Position numbers and translations under genes: made by a program. Shown here in pieces: positions 35,115 to 43,916 of a stretch of DNA of 64,000 nucleotides. The notes under the pieces are model-generated. The model was not told the DNA's origin and made no database searches. It saw only the letters and a list, made by a program, of their open reading frames with translations. Location of the stretch: NCBI RefSeq assembly GCF_010092505.1, contig NZ_CP048021.1, positions 186,001-250,000 on the forward strand, given 5' to 3'. The stretch is from Virgibacillus sp. MSP4-1. Its GTDB lineage: Bacteria > Bacillota > Bacilli > Bacillales > Alkalibacillaceae. How positions within the stretch are numbered: the first letter of the stretch is position 1; the number at the start of each line of letters is the position of its first letter.

Positions 35115-36656
35115 ATGAACTTAAGTGATCAACTATCCATCACAGCTAAGAATCACTTAAGGGAAACAGCATACGTTTTTCAGGGGGATGAAAAGACGTA
35201 TCAGGAGTTAGAAGGGGCGGTCACAAAATTTGCCTCGAGTTTAAAAGAGTTGGGGTATGGTAAGGGAGACCACATTGCTCTTGTTTCAGGGAATACTCCA
35301 CATTTTGTTATTGGATTATATGGCGCAATGCGTACAGGGGCTACTGTTATCCCGATAAATCCGATTTATACTGCGGATGAAATCTCCTACATTATTAATG
35401 ACGGTGATGTAAAAGGGATTATTACTCTGGATGTACTGCTGGAAAAGTTTGAGCATATGTCTCATTTAATTCCGAATGTCGAGCACTATATTGTAGGTGA
35501 GACAAACCCGGAAATGCATTTTAATCAATCACCATTAGCTGAGAAGCTAAAGTCTTTTGCTCAGCTTCTTGAACAGGGGAGTTTAGATCTGGAAAGGCCC
35601 GAGCTTGACGATGAAGATACAGCCGTTATTCTGTACACATCGGGTACAACCGGAAAACCCAAGGGAGCTATGCTGACACACAAAAATCTGTATTCAAATG
35701 CCAAAGACGTAGCAGATTATTTAAAAATCGGTCCGGACGATCGGATTATTGCTGCACTGCCGATGTTCCATGTATTTTGCCTGACGGTTGCATTAAATGC
35801 TCCTTTAATGAATGGAAGCCAGGTATTAATTATGCCGAAGTTCTCTCCTGTAGAGGTATTTAAGGCAGCAAAGGACTATCAGATTACAGTTTTTGCCGGA
35901 GTTCCTACCATGTATAATTATCTGCTTCAGCATCCTGAGGCAGATTCGGAAAGCTTCGAAAGCATGAGGCTATGTATTTCCGGAGGTGCTGCGATGCCTG
36001 TAGCATTACTGGAGAACTTTGAAAAGAAATTCAAAGTGATGATTTCCGAGGGGTATGGCTTATCGGAAGCATCGCCTGTAACGTGTTTTAACCCATTGGA
36101 CCGTCCTAGAAAGCCTGGTTCCATCGGACAGAGCATTATTCATGTTGAAAACAGGGTAGTGGATGAATTTGGGGAAGAAGTACCAGTGGGAGAAACGGGT
36201 GAGCTTGTAGTTCGCGGTCCTAACGTTATGAAGGGCTACTATAAAATGCCGGAAGAAACCAATGCAGCATTAAAGGATGGCTGGCTATATACTGGTGACA
36301 TGGCCAAAATGGATGATGAGGGATATTTTTACATTGTTGACCGGAAAAAAGATATGATTCTTGTAGGCGGTTACAATGTCTATCCTCGGGAAGTGGAGGA
36401 AGTTTTATACGACCATGATAAAATAGCAGAAGTGGCTGTTATTGGTGTGCCTGATCCCGACTCAGGTGAAGCAGTTACAGCCTTTGCGGTGCTGAAAGAT
36501 GGGGAGGAAGTCTCTGAAAGTGAGTTAATTACTTATTGTTCGCAGCATTTAGCGAAATATAAAGTACCCGCTAACATTGAATTTTTGGATGAACTGCCAA
36601 AAAATACAACCGGAAAGGTCCTGCGCCGGTCTCTTAAAGAAATTGTACAGAACTGA
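35115..36656 (+). CDS. lcfB: Long-chain acyl-CoA synthetase LcfB (FadD type)
   Basis: This 513-residue AMP-forming enzyme activates fatty acids to acyl-CoA for beta-oxidation. Visible motifs are the P-loop-like LYTSGTTGKPKGAMLTH, GYGLSEASP, YTGDMAKMDDEGYFYIVDRK and the catalytic Lys in TTGKVLRRS near the end. The upstream FadR boxes fit a fatty-acid-inducible gene. Position after lplJ corresponds to yhfL (lcfB). AGGAGGG precedes the ATG. Confidence 0.95.
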   Translation: MNLSDQLSITAKNHLRETAYVFQGDEKTYQELEGAVTKFASSLKELGYGKGDHIALVSGNTPHFVIGLYGAMRTGATVIPINPIYTADEISYIINDGDVKGIITLDVLLEKFEHMSHLIPNVEHYIVGETNPEMHFNQSPLAEKLKSFAQLLEQGSLDLERPELDDEDTAVILYTSGTTGKPKGAMLTHKNLYSNAKDVADYLKIGPDDRIIAALPMFHVFCLTVALNAPLMNGSQVLIMPKFSPVEVFKAAKDYQITVFAGVPTMYNYLLQHPEADSESFESMRLCISGGAAMPVALLENFEKKFKVMISEGYGLSEASPVTCFNPLDRPRKPGSIGQSIIHVENRVVDEFGEEVPVGETGELVVRGPNVMKGYYKMPEETNAALKDGWLYTGDMAKMDDEGYFYIVDRKKDMILVGGYNVYPREVEEVLYDHDKIAEVAVIGVPDPDSGEAVTAFAVLKDGEEVSESELITYCSQHLAKYKVPANIEFLDELPKNTTGKVLRRSLKEIVQN

Positions 36657-36665
36657 TGATATGCA

Positions 36666-36702
36666 GAATCAGAGGATGCCTTGTTCATCCTCTGATTGAT
36701 TG
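36666..36702 (+). terminator. Hairpin after lcfB
   Basis: AATCAGAGGATG and CATCCTCTGATT pair perfectly right after the stop codon. The T run is weak (GATTGC), so termination strength is uncertain. Confidence 0.55.
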
Positions 36703-36784
36703 CACCATCTATTTCCTTGTTTCATAGAATAGAATAATCCTGATTTGGTTTCCTCGTTTCACCTATTTTTTTCGTATTCAGGGG

Positions 36785-36813
36785 TTGAAATGTATTTATT
36801 TTTTCTTTACACT
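36785..36813 (+). promoter_or_regulatory. Promoter candidate of the TrpXYZ-like ABC operon
   Basis: TTGAAA at 36785 and TACACT at 36808 with a 17-base spacer lie 50 bases before the binding-protein gene. No leader hairpin, T-box or TRAP array was seen. Confidence 0.55.
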
Positions 36814-36862
36814 TTAATACATAAAAGCATAAAAGCGTCAAAGCATTAAAGGGGGAGAAAGC

Positions 36863-37861
36863 ATGAAAAAGCTTGGAATGATTCTATTATTTGGATTACT
36901 AGTTTTCGTAGCTGCCTGTGGCGGGGGAGATTCATCTTCAGAAGGAGATGGAAATGCGAGTGGAAGCGCTGATTACACGGTCGGGATTATGCAGCATGTG
37001 GAGCATCCATCCCTGGATGCAGCGACAGAAGGGTTTAAAGCAGCTTTAAAAGAATCAGATTTAAATGTAGCTTTTGAAGAGGAAAATGCTCAAGGGGATG
37101 CAAAAAATAACCAGTCCATTGCAAGCAAATTTGTCGGGGATGAGGTTGATTTGATTTTTGCCAATGCTACACCAAGTGCGCAAAGTGCGGCAAATGAAAC
37201 ATCTGACATTCCTGTTGTCTTCACTTCTGTTACCGATCCTGAAGGTGCTGGGTTAGTGGAGTCTATGGAAAGTCCTGGAGGGAATGTAACAGGTACATCT
37301 GATTTCAATGCAGATGCCATCCCGAACACATTGCAGCTTATTAAGGATATGGGATATGACACCGTAGGAACCATTTATAATGGTGGGGAACAAAACTCTG
37401 TTACTCAGGTTGAAATTATGAAGGAATCTGCTGATGAATTAGGGGTTACGATTGAAGAAGCCAATGCAGCAACATCTGCAGACGTAAAACAGGCTGCAGA
37501 ATCCCTGATTGGAAGTGTAGATGCCATTTATATTATTACCGATAATACAGTAGTTAGTGCACTCGAGTCGGTTATCATGGTAAGTCAGCAGGAAAAATTA
37601 CCTCTGTTTGTCGGTGAACTGGACTCTGTTGCACGTGGTGGCTTTGCCGCCTATGGATTTGATTATTACGATATCGGCTACAATGCCGGTCAAAAAGCAA
37701 TAAAAATTCTGAAGGACGGAAAGAATCCGGGTGAAATACCGGCTGAATATCCACAGAACCTGAAGCTTCATATCAATGAAGATGCCGCTGAAAAAATGGG
37801 TGTGGAAATTACAGATGAACTGAAAGAACAAGGAAAAATTGTTCAGACACAACAAGAATAA
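36863..37861 (+). CDS. ABC transporter substrate-binding lipoprotein (TrpX-like)
   Basis: The 332-residue lipoprotein has lipobox FVAAC and belongs to the ABC_sub_bind family. Landmarks are GIMQHVEHPSLDAATEGFKA, FANATPSAQSAANE and PVVFTSVTDPEGAGLVES. The family includes the TrpX proteins of Gram-positive tryptophan/tyrosine importers, so an aromatic amino acid is a reasonable but unproven ligand. GGGGGAG precedes the ATG. It is followed 13 bases on by the permease gene. Confidence 0.9.
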   Translation: MKKLGMILLFGLLVFVAACGGGDSSSEGDGNASGSADYTVGIMQHVEHPSLDAATEGFKAALKESDLNVAFEEENAQGDAKNNQSIASKFVGDEVDLIFANATPSAQSAANETSDIPVVFTSVTDPEGAGLVESMESPGGNVTGTSDFNADAIPNTLQLIKDMGYDTVGTIYNGGEQNSVTQVEIMKESADELGVTIEEANAATSADVKQAAESLIGSVDAIYIITDNTVVSALESVIMVSQQEKLPLFVGELDSVARGGFAAYGFDYYDIGYNAGQKAIKILKDGKNPGEIPAEYPQNLKLHINEDAAEKMGVEITDELKEQGKIVQTQQE

Positions 37862-37874
37862 AGGGTGACAGATT

Positions 37875-38885
37875 ATGGTTGAGGCACTATATGGTGCGTT
37901 AGAATCCGGCCTGATTTATGCATTAATGGCATTAGGCGTTTATTTAACATTTAGAGTACTTGACTTTCCAGATTTAACCGTTGATGGAAGTTTTGTTACA
38001 GGTGGAGCAGTCAGCGCCATCATGATTGTAAACGGTTCTGACCCCTTCCTTGCCACTGTGCTTGGAGGGGTTGCCGGCTTTTTAGCTGGATGTATTACAG
38101 GATTACTTCATACAAAGGGAAATATTAATCCGCTGCTTTCCGGGATTTTAATGATGACAGGTTTATATTCTGTTAACTTACGGATTATGGGGCAGGCCAA
38201 TATTCCTCTGTTAAATGAGTCAACAGTATTTTCTGTTATTGGAAGCTGGTGGACAAATGTAAAGGCAGACGAAATCCTGCTTAAGCCTTTTACAGCTCTG
38301 GGGATTGATCATTATGCCCCAGACGGCTTTCTAGTCATTATCAGTATGTTAATTATTGTGATTCTCATAAAATTACTGACGGACTGGCTGCTTCAAACTG
38401 AAGCCGGCTTAGCCCTTAGAGCAACGGGAGATAACATCCGTATGGCCCGCAGTCTATCAGCCAATACCAATCGTTATATCGTAATGGGATTGGGGCTATC
38501 CAATGGGCTTGTCGGTCTGAGTGGTGCCCTGATTGTACAATATAATGGGTTTAGTGATGTCAATTTAGGTGTAGGTATGATTGTTGTGGGTCTGGCTTCC
38601 GTTATTATTGGAGAGGGGCTGTTTGGCACGAAAAAAATTGCCCGTACTACTTTAGCCGTAATATTAGGTGCCATTGCTTACCGAATTATTATTGCTTTGG
38701 CATTACGAGTGGATTTTGTAGACGCAAGTGACATGAAGTTGATTACGTCAGTGATTGTGATTGGCGCATTGGTTCTTCCGCATTGGTGGAAGCAGACCAA
38801 AGAAAATAACAGGCGTAAGTCTAAGCGTAAAAGGTTAAAAGAAAATTTGGGGGCGAATGAACATGCTTCAACTAAATCAGATTGA
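37875..38885 (+). CDS. ABC transporter permease (TrpY-like)
   Basis: The 336-residue permease is of the branched-chain amino-acid transporter type, with about eight to nine hydrophobic helices. The N-terminal run FRVLDFPDLTVDGSFVTGGA is characteristic of the TrpY/CDD-type group that accompanies ABC_sub_bind proteins. The coupling region includes LALRATGDNIRMARSLSAN. A long basic C-terminal tail overlaps the ATPase gene start. Ligand is inferred from the family only. Confidence 0.9.
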   Translation: MVEALYGALESGLIYALMALGVYLTFRVLDFPDLTVDGSFVTGGAVSAIMIVNGSDPFLATVLGGVAGFLAGCITGLLHTKGNINPLLSGILMMTGLYSVNLRIMGQANIPLLNESTVFSVIGSWWTNVKADEILLKPFTALGIDHYAPDGFLVIISMLIIVILIKLLTDWLLQTEAGLALRATGDNIRMARSLSANTNRYIVMGLGLSNGLVGLSGALIVQYNGFSDVNLGVGMIVVGLASVIIGEGLFGTKKIARTTLAVILGAIAYRIIIALALRVDFVDASDMKLITSVIVIGALVLPHWWKQTKENNRRKSKRKRLKENLGANEHASTKSD

Positions 38886-39660
38886 AAAAGTCTTCTATGA
38901 AGGAACCCCTGATGAGCGAAAAGCGCTCCAAGGTGTGGATTTGACGTTAAACGAAGGAGATTTTGTAACAGTTATCGGGAGTAACGGAGCAGGGAAGTCA
39001 ACGCTATTAAATATTATTGCCGGAGTGCTTTTCCCTGATTTCGGGGCAGTTTCCATTGACAACAGAGAAGTGACGTTTATTCCTGAACAGAAACGTTCGA
39101 AATTTATTGGTCGGGTGTTTCAGGATCCAATGGCAGGCACGGCCCCGAATATGACTATTGAGGAAAACTTAGGACTCGCTTTAGGGCGTACGAAAAAGCG
39201 CTCCGTTCTAAGAGGGGTTAATGCCAGGAAACGTGAGGAATTTCAGGAACTGCTGTCATCCATTGATATTGGATTAGAGGACCGGCTCAATACGAAGGTT
39301 GGTCTGCTGTCAGGTGGAGAACGTCAGGCCTTATCGTTACTGATGGCAACCTTTACCAAACCTCGTATTCTATTACTTGATGAACATACAGCAGCATTGG
39401 ACCCTGCCCGCCAGGAACTGATTACAAATATCACAGAGGAATTGGTCAGGAAGCATCAGCTTACTACTTTAATGGTCACCCATCAGATGGACCAAGCCAT
39501 TGAGCTGGGGAATCGTCTGTTTATGATGGATGAAGGACAAATCATTTTCGATGCAAATGCAGAACAGAAGGCAGGCCTGACTGTAGAAGATTTAATTAAT
39601 GAATTCCAGAACATCCGGGGCAAAAAATTTGATAATGACCGGGCTGTACTCTCAAGTTAA
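38863..39660 (+). CDS. ABC transporter ATPase (TrpZ-like)
   Basis: The 265-residue ATPase has Walker A GSNGAGKST, signature LSGGERQALSLLMA and Walker B ILLLDEHTAALDP. The DEHT in place of DEPT is usual in this subgroup of importers. ATG 38863 has GGGGG about nine bases upstream; the ATG at 38857 is too close. It overlaps the permease gene, so the three genes form one unit. Confidence 0.9.
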   Translation: MLQLNQIEKVFYEGTPDERKALQGVDLTLNEGDFVTVIGSNGAGKSTLLNIIAGVLFPDFGAVSIDNREVTFIPEQKRSKFIGRVFQDPMAGTAPNMTIEENLGLALGRTKKRSVLRGVNARKREEFQELLSSIDIGLEDRLNTKVGLLSGGERQALSLLMATFTKPRILLLDEHTAALDPARQELITNITEELVRKHQLTTLMVTHQMDQAIELGNRLFMMDEGQIIFDANAEQKAGLTVEDLINEFQNIRGKKFDNDRAVLSS

Positions 39661-39666
39661 ACAATG

Positions 39667-39748
39667 CAGAAATGAGGCCGGGAGCTGTACCTAATATATA
39701 GTTCGGATTTACTTTTCGCGAACACTCTTTTTGTCCCGGCCTCATTCT
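39667..39748. terminator. Long-arm hairpin between ABC operon and sco gene
   Basis: AATGAGGCCGGGA and TCCCGGCCTCATT pair perfectly over 13 bases around about 50 bases, which contain an inner GTTCG/CGAAC stem. A GAGGC-GGGACAAA arrangement of this kind is common at gene ends in Firmicutes. Both flanking genes converge here. Confidence 0.65.
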
Positions 39749-39760
39749 TCTGCTTCATTC

Positions 39761-40348
39761 TTAATTAATCATGCTGGTCATACTATTGTATACTTCTTCC
39801 TTATTGAAACCTTCTCCCATTGGAAATTTATCGACTAATTGATTGTCTTCGTTTAATAAATATGCGTAGGAGGTATGGGTGATAAAGTCTGTTCCCACAT
39901 CATTAAACAGAAAACGGAAGGGCTCTGCTACTTTTTCTGTATCCTCCAGACTGCCTCTCAAAAATGTCCAGCCATCATTCGGCTTAATTCCATAACGTTC
40001 CATATAGCCGGATAAAGCCTTTCGCGTATCATTTTCAGGATCAATAGTAATAGAGATAAATTCAATGTTGTTTTTAAACAAGTCATCCTTCTCAAACTGC
40101 TTCTTTAGGTGCATCATCCGCTGAGTTGTAAGCGGGCAGACATCAGGACATTTGGCATAAAAGAACTCAACCAATCTTACTTTAGGTTCCATATCCTGAA
40201 ATGAATAACTTTCCCCGGAAACCGTTTCCATGGTTACATCCTCTGGAAGTTCAATCCCTGCATCCCGCCAGAACTCAATGTACATAATCCCTAATCCTAT
40301 ACCTATAGCAATAATAGCAGCAAACAGAGCATAATACTTTTTCTTCAT
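39761..40348 (-). CDS. SCO1/SenC-family copper-handling protein
   Basis: The 195-residue protein has an N-terminal membrane anchor (YALFAAIIAIGIGLGIMYI) and an outer thioredoxin-like domain. The copper ligands of the family are present: CPDVC (CxxxC) in EFFYAKCPDVCPLT and a His in THTSYAYLL. Such proteins help build the CuA site of cytochrome c oxidase; B. subtilis YpmQ is the reference. ATG 40348 has GGGGAGA upstream; the frame further up is not conserved. Confidence 0.92.
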   Translation of the reverse strand: MKKKYYALFAAIIAIGIGLGIMYIEFWRDAGIELPEDVTMETVSGESYSFQDMEPKVRLVEFFYAKCPDVCPLTTQRMMHLKKQFEKDDLFKNNIEFISITIDPENDTRKALSGYMERYGIKPNDGWTFLRGSLEDTEKVAEPFRFLFNDVGTDFITHTSYAYLLNEDNQLVDKFPMGEGFNKEEVYNSMTSMIN

Positions 40349-40721
40349 GAAAATCTCCCCCCAAAAATCAATCAGATAATGTAAAACATCAATCAGCGGG
40401 CATCCATTGAGGGCCACTGATTGTATAATTACTATTTAATTCCATGATAAGGTAAATCAAAATCCGTAAGGCGGAGATTGTGTGAAGAAACTTCGACGAT
40501 TATTCATCTGTTTTGTGAATGTTTTTGGCTAATCTGAAAAAAACTTAAAATGAAATATTAGCGCGGTTGTGCAGAGCAGAAAACGAAAAATCTATCTGTA
40601 AAAATTGTTTTTTCTATCCTCTGATCTTTGATTTTTTAAAAAAACCATCCTGAGTGTAATGTATCTATTTTCTTAATATTGTGTTATATTATGGATATTA
40701 ACAGGAGAAAGGAATGATAAA
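40349..40721. promoter_or_regulatory. Upstream region of comK
   Basis: This 373-base AT-rich gap has no gene. It contains one perfect half of a ComK K-box, AAAA-N5-TTTT, at 40600-40612, and several looser A/T tracts. TATATT near 40688 could be a -10 box. ComK autoactivation through two such boxes is known in B. subtilis; only one good box is visible here. Confidence 0.45.
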
Positions 40722-41240
40722 ATGAAGTCTCAGAAACAAAACGAATACGAAATTTCCCCATTTACATTGGCTATTGTTCCCGATTATCAGGATAACGTGG
40801 TGAATGGTTCGATAGCACTTGAGGAAAAGAATGAGTACAAGCTGCGTCAATCTCCCCGCAAAATGGTAGATGATGCCTGTAAGTATTTTGGAAGCAGCCT
40901 TAGAGGCAGACAGGAAGGCACAAAAGGTGTATGCGGAATTACCCATAAATCCCCGATAGCGATAGACCCTCACAGTGGTATGTTTTTCTTCCCGACTACA
41001 TCTCCCAATAACCCTACATGCGCATGGATTGCCCATTCTCACATTGCACGTATTCATCCATTGGATAAAGGAAGAACTGTCATTGAATTTAAAACAGGAC
41101 AGGAGATTATTGTTGCTGTATCGCATGGCTCTATGATGAATCAGATTCAGCGTACAGCTCAGTTTCGTTACAAGCTGACTGAGCGTTTGCATTATAAGCG
41201 GAATAGTGATCAAGAGCAGGTAGCTGAACCGTTTATTTAA
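40722..41240 (+). CDS. comK: Competence transcription factor ComK
   Basis: ComK is the master activator of DNA-uptake genes. The 172-residue product keeps the core CKYFGSSLRGRQEGTKGVCG, THKSPIAIDPHSGMFFFPT, CAWIAHSHI and NQIQRTAQFRYKL. It is about 20 residues shorter than B. subtilis ComK, lacking most of the C-terminal tail used for MecA/ClpCP control, so proteolytic regulation may differ. AGGAGAAAGGA precedes the ATG. A terminator shared with yhjD follows. Confidence 0.94.
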   Translation: MKSQKQNEYEISPFTLAIVPDYQDNVVNGSIALEEKNEYKLRQSPRKMVDDACKYFGSSLRGRQEGTKGVCGITHKSPIAIDPHSGMFFFPTTSPNNPTCAWIAHSHIARIHPLDKGRTVIEFKTGQEIIVAVSHGSMMNQIQRTAQFRYKLTERLHYKRNSDQEQVAEPFI

Positions 41241-41247
41241 GTAACAA

Positions 41248-41280
41248 GACAGGCCCTGCAGATGCAAGGGCCTGTTTCAG
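41248..41280. terminator. Bidirectional terminator comK/yhjD
   Basis: CAGGCCCT and AGGGCCTG pair around GCAGATGCA between the two convergent genes, with TTT on the right side. Confidence 0.7.
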
Positions 41281-41289
41281 CTTATCCTA

Positions 41290-41667
41290 TTAGGCTCCAT
41301 TTCGTCTGGTTTTCATGGCCCGATACATCAGCTCATATAATAGATTCTGCACTTTTTTCCGTATGGCCGGGTTAAAATAGCGTTTTTCTTCTTCATAGCC
41401 ATTTCCCAGAAACAGATAAGTGGAGAAGGTATCATTCTTCTGTATAAAGATGACCTGGAGATTTTTCTGCTTCATTTGTTTTTGCAGGTTTTTACGCTCC
41501 ATACGTGCCTCGTGCTCCATCCGTCTTAACAGTTCTACATAAGGTTCTTTTATTTTAAAATTTCCCGATTCAACGTTCTTAATATCCTGCTCCAATACGA
41601 CAATGGACATGGTAAGAAATAAAAACCTGGATGCCGTTTTAAACTCTTCCTCATTTAGATATCTCAT
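41290..41667 (-). CDS. yhjD: Conserved hypothetical protein YhjD
   Basis: The 125-residue product is soluble and helical (YLNEEEFKTASRFLFLTMSI, MEHEARMERKNLQKQMKQ), with FNPAIRKKVQNLLYELMYRA near the end. Size and place between comK and yhjE match YhjD, whose function is unknown and whose expression in Bacillus is linked to sporulation. ATG 41667 follows GGGGGA by seven bases. Confidence 0.75.
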   Translation of the reverse strand: MRYLNEEEFKTASRFLFLTMSIVVLEQDIKNVESGNFKIKEPYVELLRRMEHEARMERKNLQKQMKQKNLQVIFIQKNDTFSTYLFLGNGYEEEKRYFNPAIRKKVQNLLYELMYRAMKTRRNGA

Positions 41668-41875
41668 TTTTCGTTCCCCCACAACCATAATCGAACATTT
41701 GTTCCTATGATATATTATATACAATGTTCGACCATTTTAAAACTAAAAAAATTTGGGAACAATAAAAAAAGAAATGCAACTAAAATAAAAAAATTCCGAA
41801 TTATGTGGGCAAAAAGATCGTTTTTCTTTAAAATGAAAGATATAATAAAAGAATAGGCGACATGTTAGGAGCAGA

Positions 41876-42595
41876 ATGATGATATTTAGTATTGAAAATT
41901 TTGATGATATACAGAATATGTTTGAAAATAATACATTTGATGAGTTCATAAAGAAGCTGCTGGAAACGTATGAAAGTTTTGGACCTTTGCCCGGGCTGAT
42001 ACTTCCTATGCTGGAGGCTCTGCTGCCATTTTTGCCATTGTTTGTTTTTGTACTGGCCAATTCTATGGCTTACGGACTTCTGAAAGGTTTTCTTCTATCC
42101 TGGATTGGGTCAGTAGTGGGAGCCATTATTGTCTTTCTGATTATTCGAAAGCTGGGAAATACAAGACCTTTAAAATTTATTCAGAAAAACAAACAGGTGA
42201 AAAGAGTGATGCATTGGTTTGAACGACATGGCTTTGGTCCGTTATTTTTGCTGCTATGCTTTCCGTTTTCACCCTCATCGGTTATTAATGTCGTTGCAGG
42301 TCTATCCAGAATACATTTTCAACAGTTTGTATTAGCGGTTATCATGGGTAAGGCTGTCATGATTTTTACCATTTCGTATGTTGGAGAGAGTATTACATCA
42401 TTTGCTCAGCAGCCTGTTAAAACGATTATTGTGGGTGTCTGTATTGCCCTTTTCTGGATAATCGGAAAAATCGTTGAACGAAAGCTGCAAAAGAAATCAG
42501 AAGAAGAAGAGGAAGTCATTAAACTTAGCGATCAGCAAAACCGTAAGCAGGATGAAGATCCCTCTTCCAAGACTTCAAAACAAGCTTATAAATAG
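41876..42595 (+). CDS. yhjE: SNARE/TVP38-family membrane protein YhjE
   Basis: The 239-residue membrane protein belongs to the DedA-like TVP38/TMEM64 group. About five hydrophobic segments include EALLPFLPLFVFVLANSMAY, GLLKGFLLSWIGSVVGAIIV and FLLLCFPFSPSSVINVVAG. The motif FxxxRxxGx7G-like region and the charged C-terminal tail fit YhjE. The group is linked to lipid or proton-dependent transport, with no defined substrate. A TAGGAG site precedes the ATG. Confidence 0.88.
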   Translation: MMIFSIENFDDIQNMFENNTFDEFIKKLLETYESFGPLPGLILPMLEALLPFLPLFVFVLANSMAYGLLKGFLLSWIGSVVGAIIVFLIIRKLGNTRPLKFIQKNKQVKRVMHWFERHGFGPLFLLLCFPFSPSSVINVVAGLSRIHFQQFVLAVIMGKAVMIFTISYVGESITSFAQQPVKTIIVGVCIALFWIIGKIVERKLQKKSEEEEEVIKLSDQQNRKQDEDPSSKTSKQAYK

Positions 42596-42663
42596 CGCGT
42601 TTTTCATCTGCAACAGGTTTCATAAACGGCTATCGCAGTAAAAGGATGAGGCAGCAGTGGTTT

Positions 42664-43833
42664 CTATCCGTTATGATAGGAGGCTGCATCCAGTGCCTGG
42701 TCCTTTTTCAGTGTATGGGTGACGAATGCTAATCCGGCAAATACAGTCACAATCCCCAGCATCATCTCCTGAAAAGGTATAAGGGCTGCACAGACACTCC
42801 CGATACTTGCCCCTGTTAAAAGCGTAAAGGAATATACAGAAATCGCCCGCCCTTTAGCTTCACCTGCAAATCGTCCGACTAACAGAATGACCATAGGAAT
42901 AGTCAGGGAAGTGGAACCAATCATACAAATGGACGCGATGATTAAGGTCCATTCATGCAAATAGACAATTGGGAACAGAAATCCTGCTGACATAAGTAAA
43001 AGGCTCGTGACCAGTACAGATACAGGTCCAAAGCGTACCTCCAATCTGCTGGCAAAGAAGGCAGGAAAGATTCCGATAAGCCCAATAAAGCGAAAGGTCT
43101 GCAATGAGAACGGGAAGGCTTCATTTCCTGTTGCCAGAAAAATCTCAAATCCTCCATAAAAGAGCATAACGGTAAACAACAGAAAAAATGTAGTGAGATA
43201 TAATTTTCTAAGAGGCTGCTGCCGAATAAGTGTTACAATATGAAGGAGAAGATGGCTCTGTTCATCATTCCTTTTTTTGGAATTCATTAATGTGATCATA
43301 AGTAAGATAAAACAAGTGAAATAGATGCCGCTAAAGGCGTAAAATAGAGTATGGAATGAAAAAGAAAAAACGAAAAAGGCTGATAAAATTTGTCCGAAGA
43401 TCCCGGCGAACAGAAATCCTGTATTAATTAAGGCAATGGAGATTGTCTGGGTTTTTCCTTCGAAGTTTCTGAAAACATAGCTGAATGCAGCCGGGGCAAA
43501 ACTCGCAGCTAAAATTCCCTGTACAGCTCTTGCCGCCAAAAAGAAAGAATAGGTGGGGGCAAATGGGATGATAAATGTAAGAATACTTAAGATCAGCATT
43601 CCATAGGTGAGAATCTTTTTTTCATCATATTGGTCAGCAAGGATCCCGAAAGTAAGCAGACCCCATGCATAGAAAAAAATAAAAAAGAAGCTGGCCATAG
43701 AGGTGGCTTCAAATGAAATGGAATAAGTATCAGCCAGGTAAGCCTGGACAGGAAGCATTGTATAGAGGTTGCTTGCAATAAAAATGCCGGCAACAATAAG
43801 TACAGTGCCAGCTGCGCCTGGTTGTTTCAGCAT
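42664..43833 (-). CDS. MFS transporter
   Basis: The 389-residue protein has 12 predicted hydrophobic segments. The loop 2-3 signature of the major facilitator superfamily is GILADQYDEKK. It resembles drug/sugar efflux proteins, but the substrate is not readable. ATG 43833 has AGGGGTG about six bases upstream; an earlier in-frame ATG at 43851 lacks a site. It is divergent from addB with about 80 bases between them. Confidence 0.85.
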   Translation of the reverse strand: MLKQPGAAGTVLIVAGIFIASNLYTMLPVQAYLADTYSISFEATSMASFFFIFFYAWGLLTFGILADQYDEKKILTYGMLILSILTFIIPFAPTYSFFLAARAVQGILAASFAPAAFSYVFRNFEGKTQTISIALINTGFLFAGIFGQILSAFFVFSFSFHTLFYAFSGIYFTCFILLMITLMNSKKRNDEQSHLLLHIVTLIRQQPLRKLYLTTFFLLFTVMLFYGGFEIFLATGNEAFPFSLQTFRFIGLIGIFPAFFASRLEVRFGPVSVLVTSLLLMSAGFLFPIVYLHEWTLIIASICMIGSTSLTIPMVILLVGRFAGEAKGRAISVYSFTLLTGASIGSVCAALIPFQEMMLGIVTVFAGLAFVTHTLKKDQALDAASYHNG

Positions 43834-43916
43834 TGGCATCACCCCTGTCATTCTAAAATATAGTAACTAGCCTATGCAGATGATGCAAGATTGGTTAAGG
43901 GAAGGGAGGAGTAAAG

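Noticed and set aside
40600-40612. Full ComK-binding K-box before comK
   Set aside because: Only one AAAA-N5-TTTT unit is clear; a second correctly spaced unit was not found, so it is only noted as a half-site.
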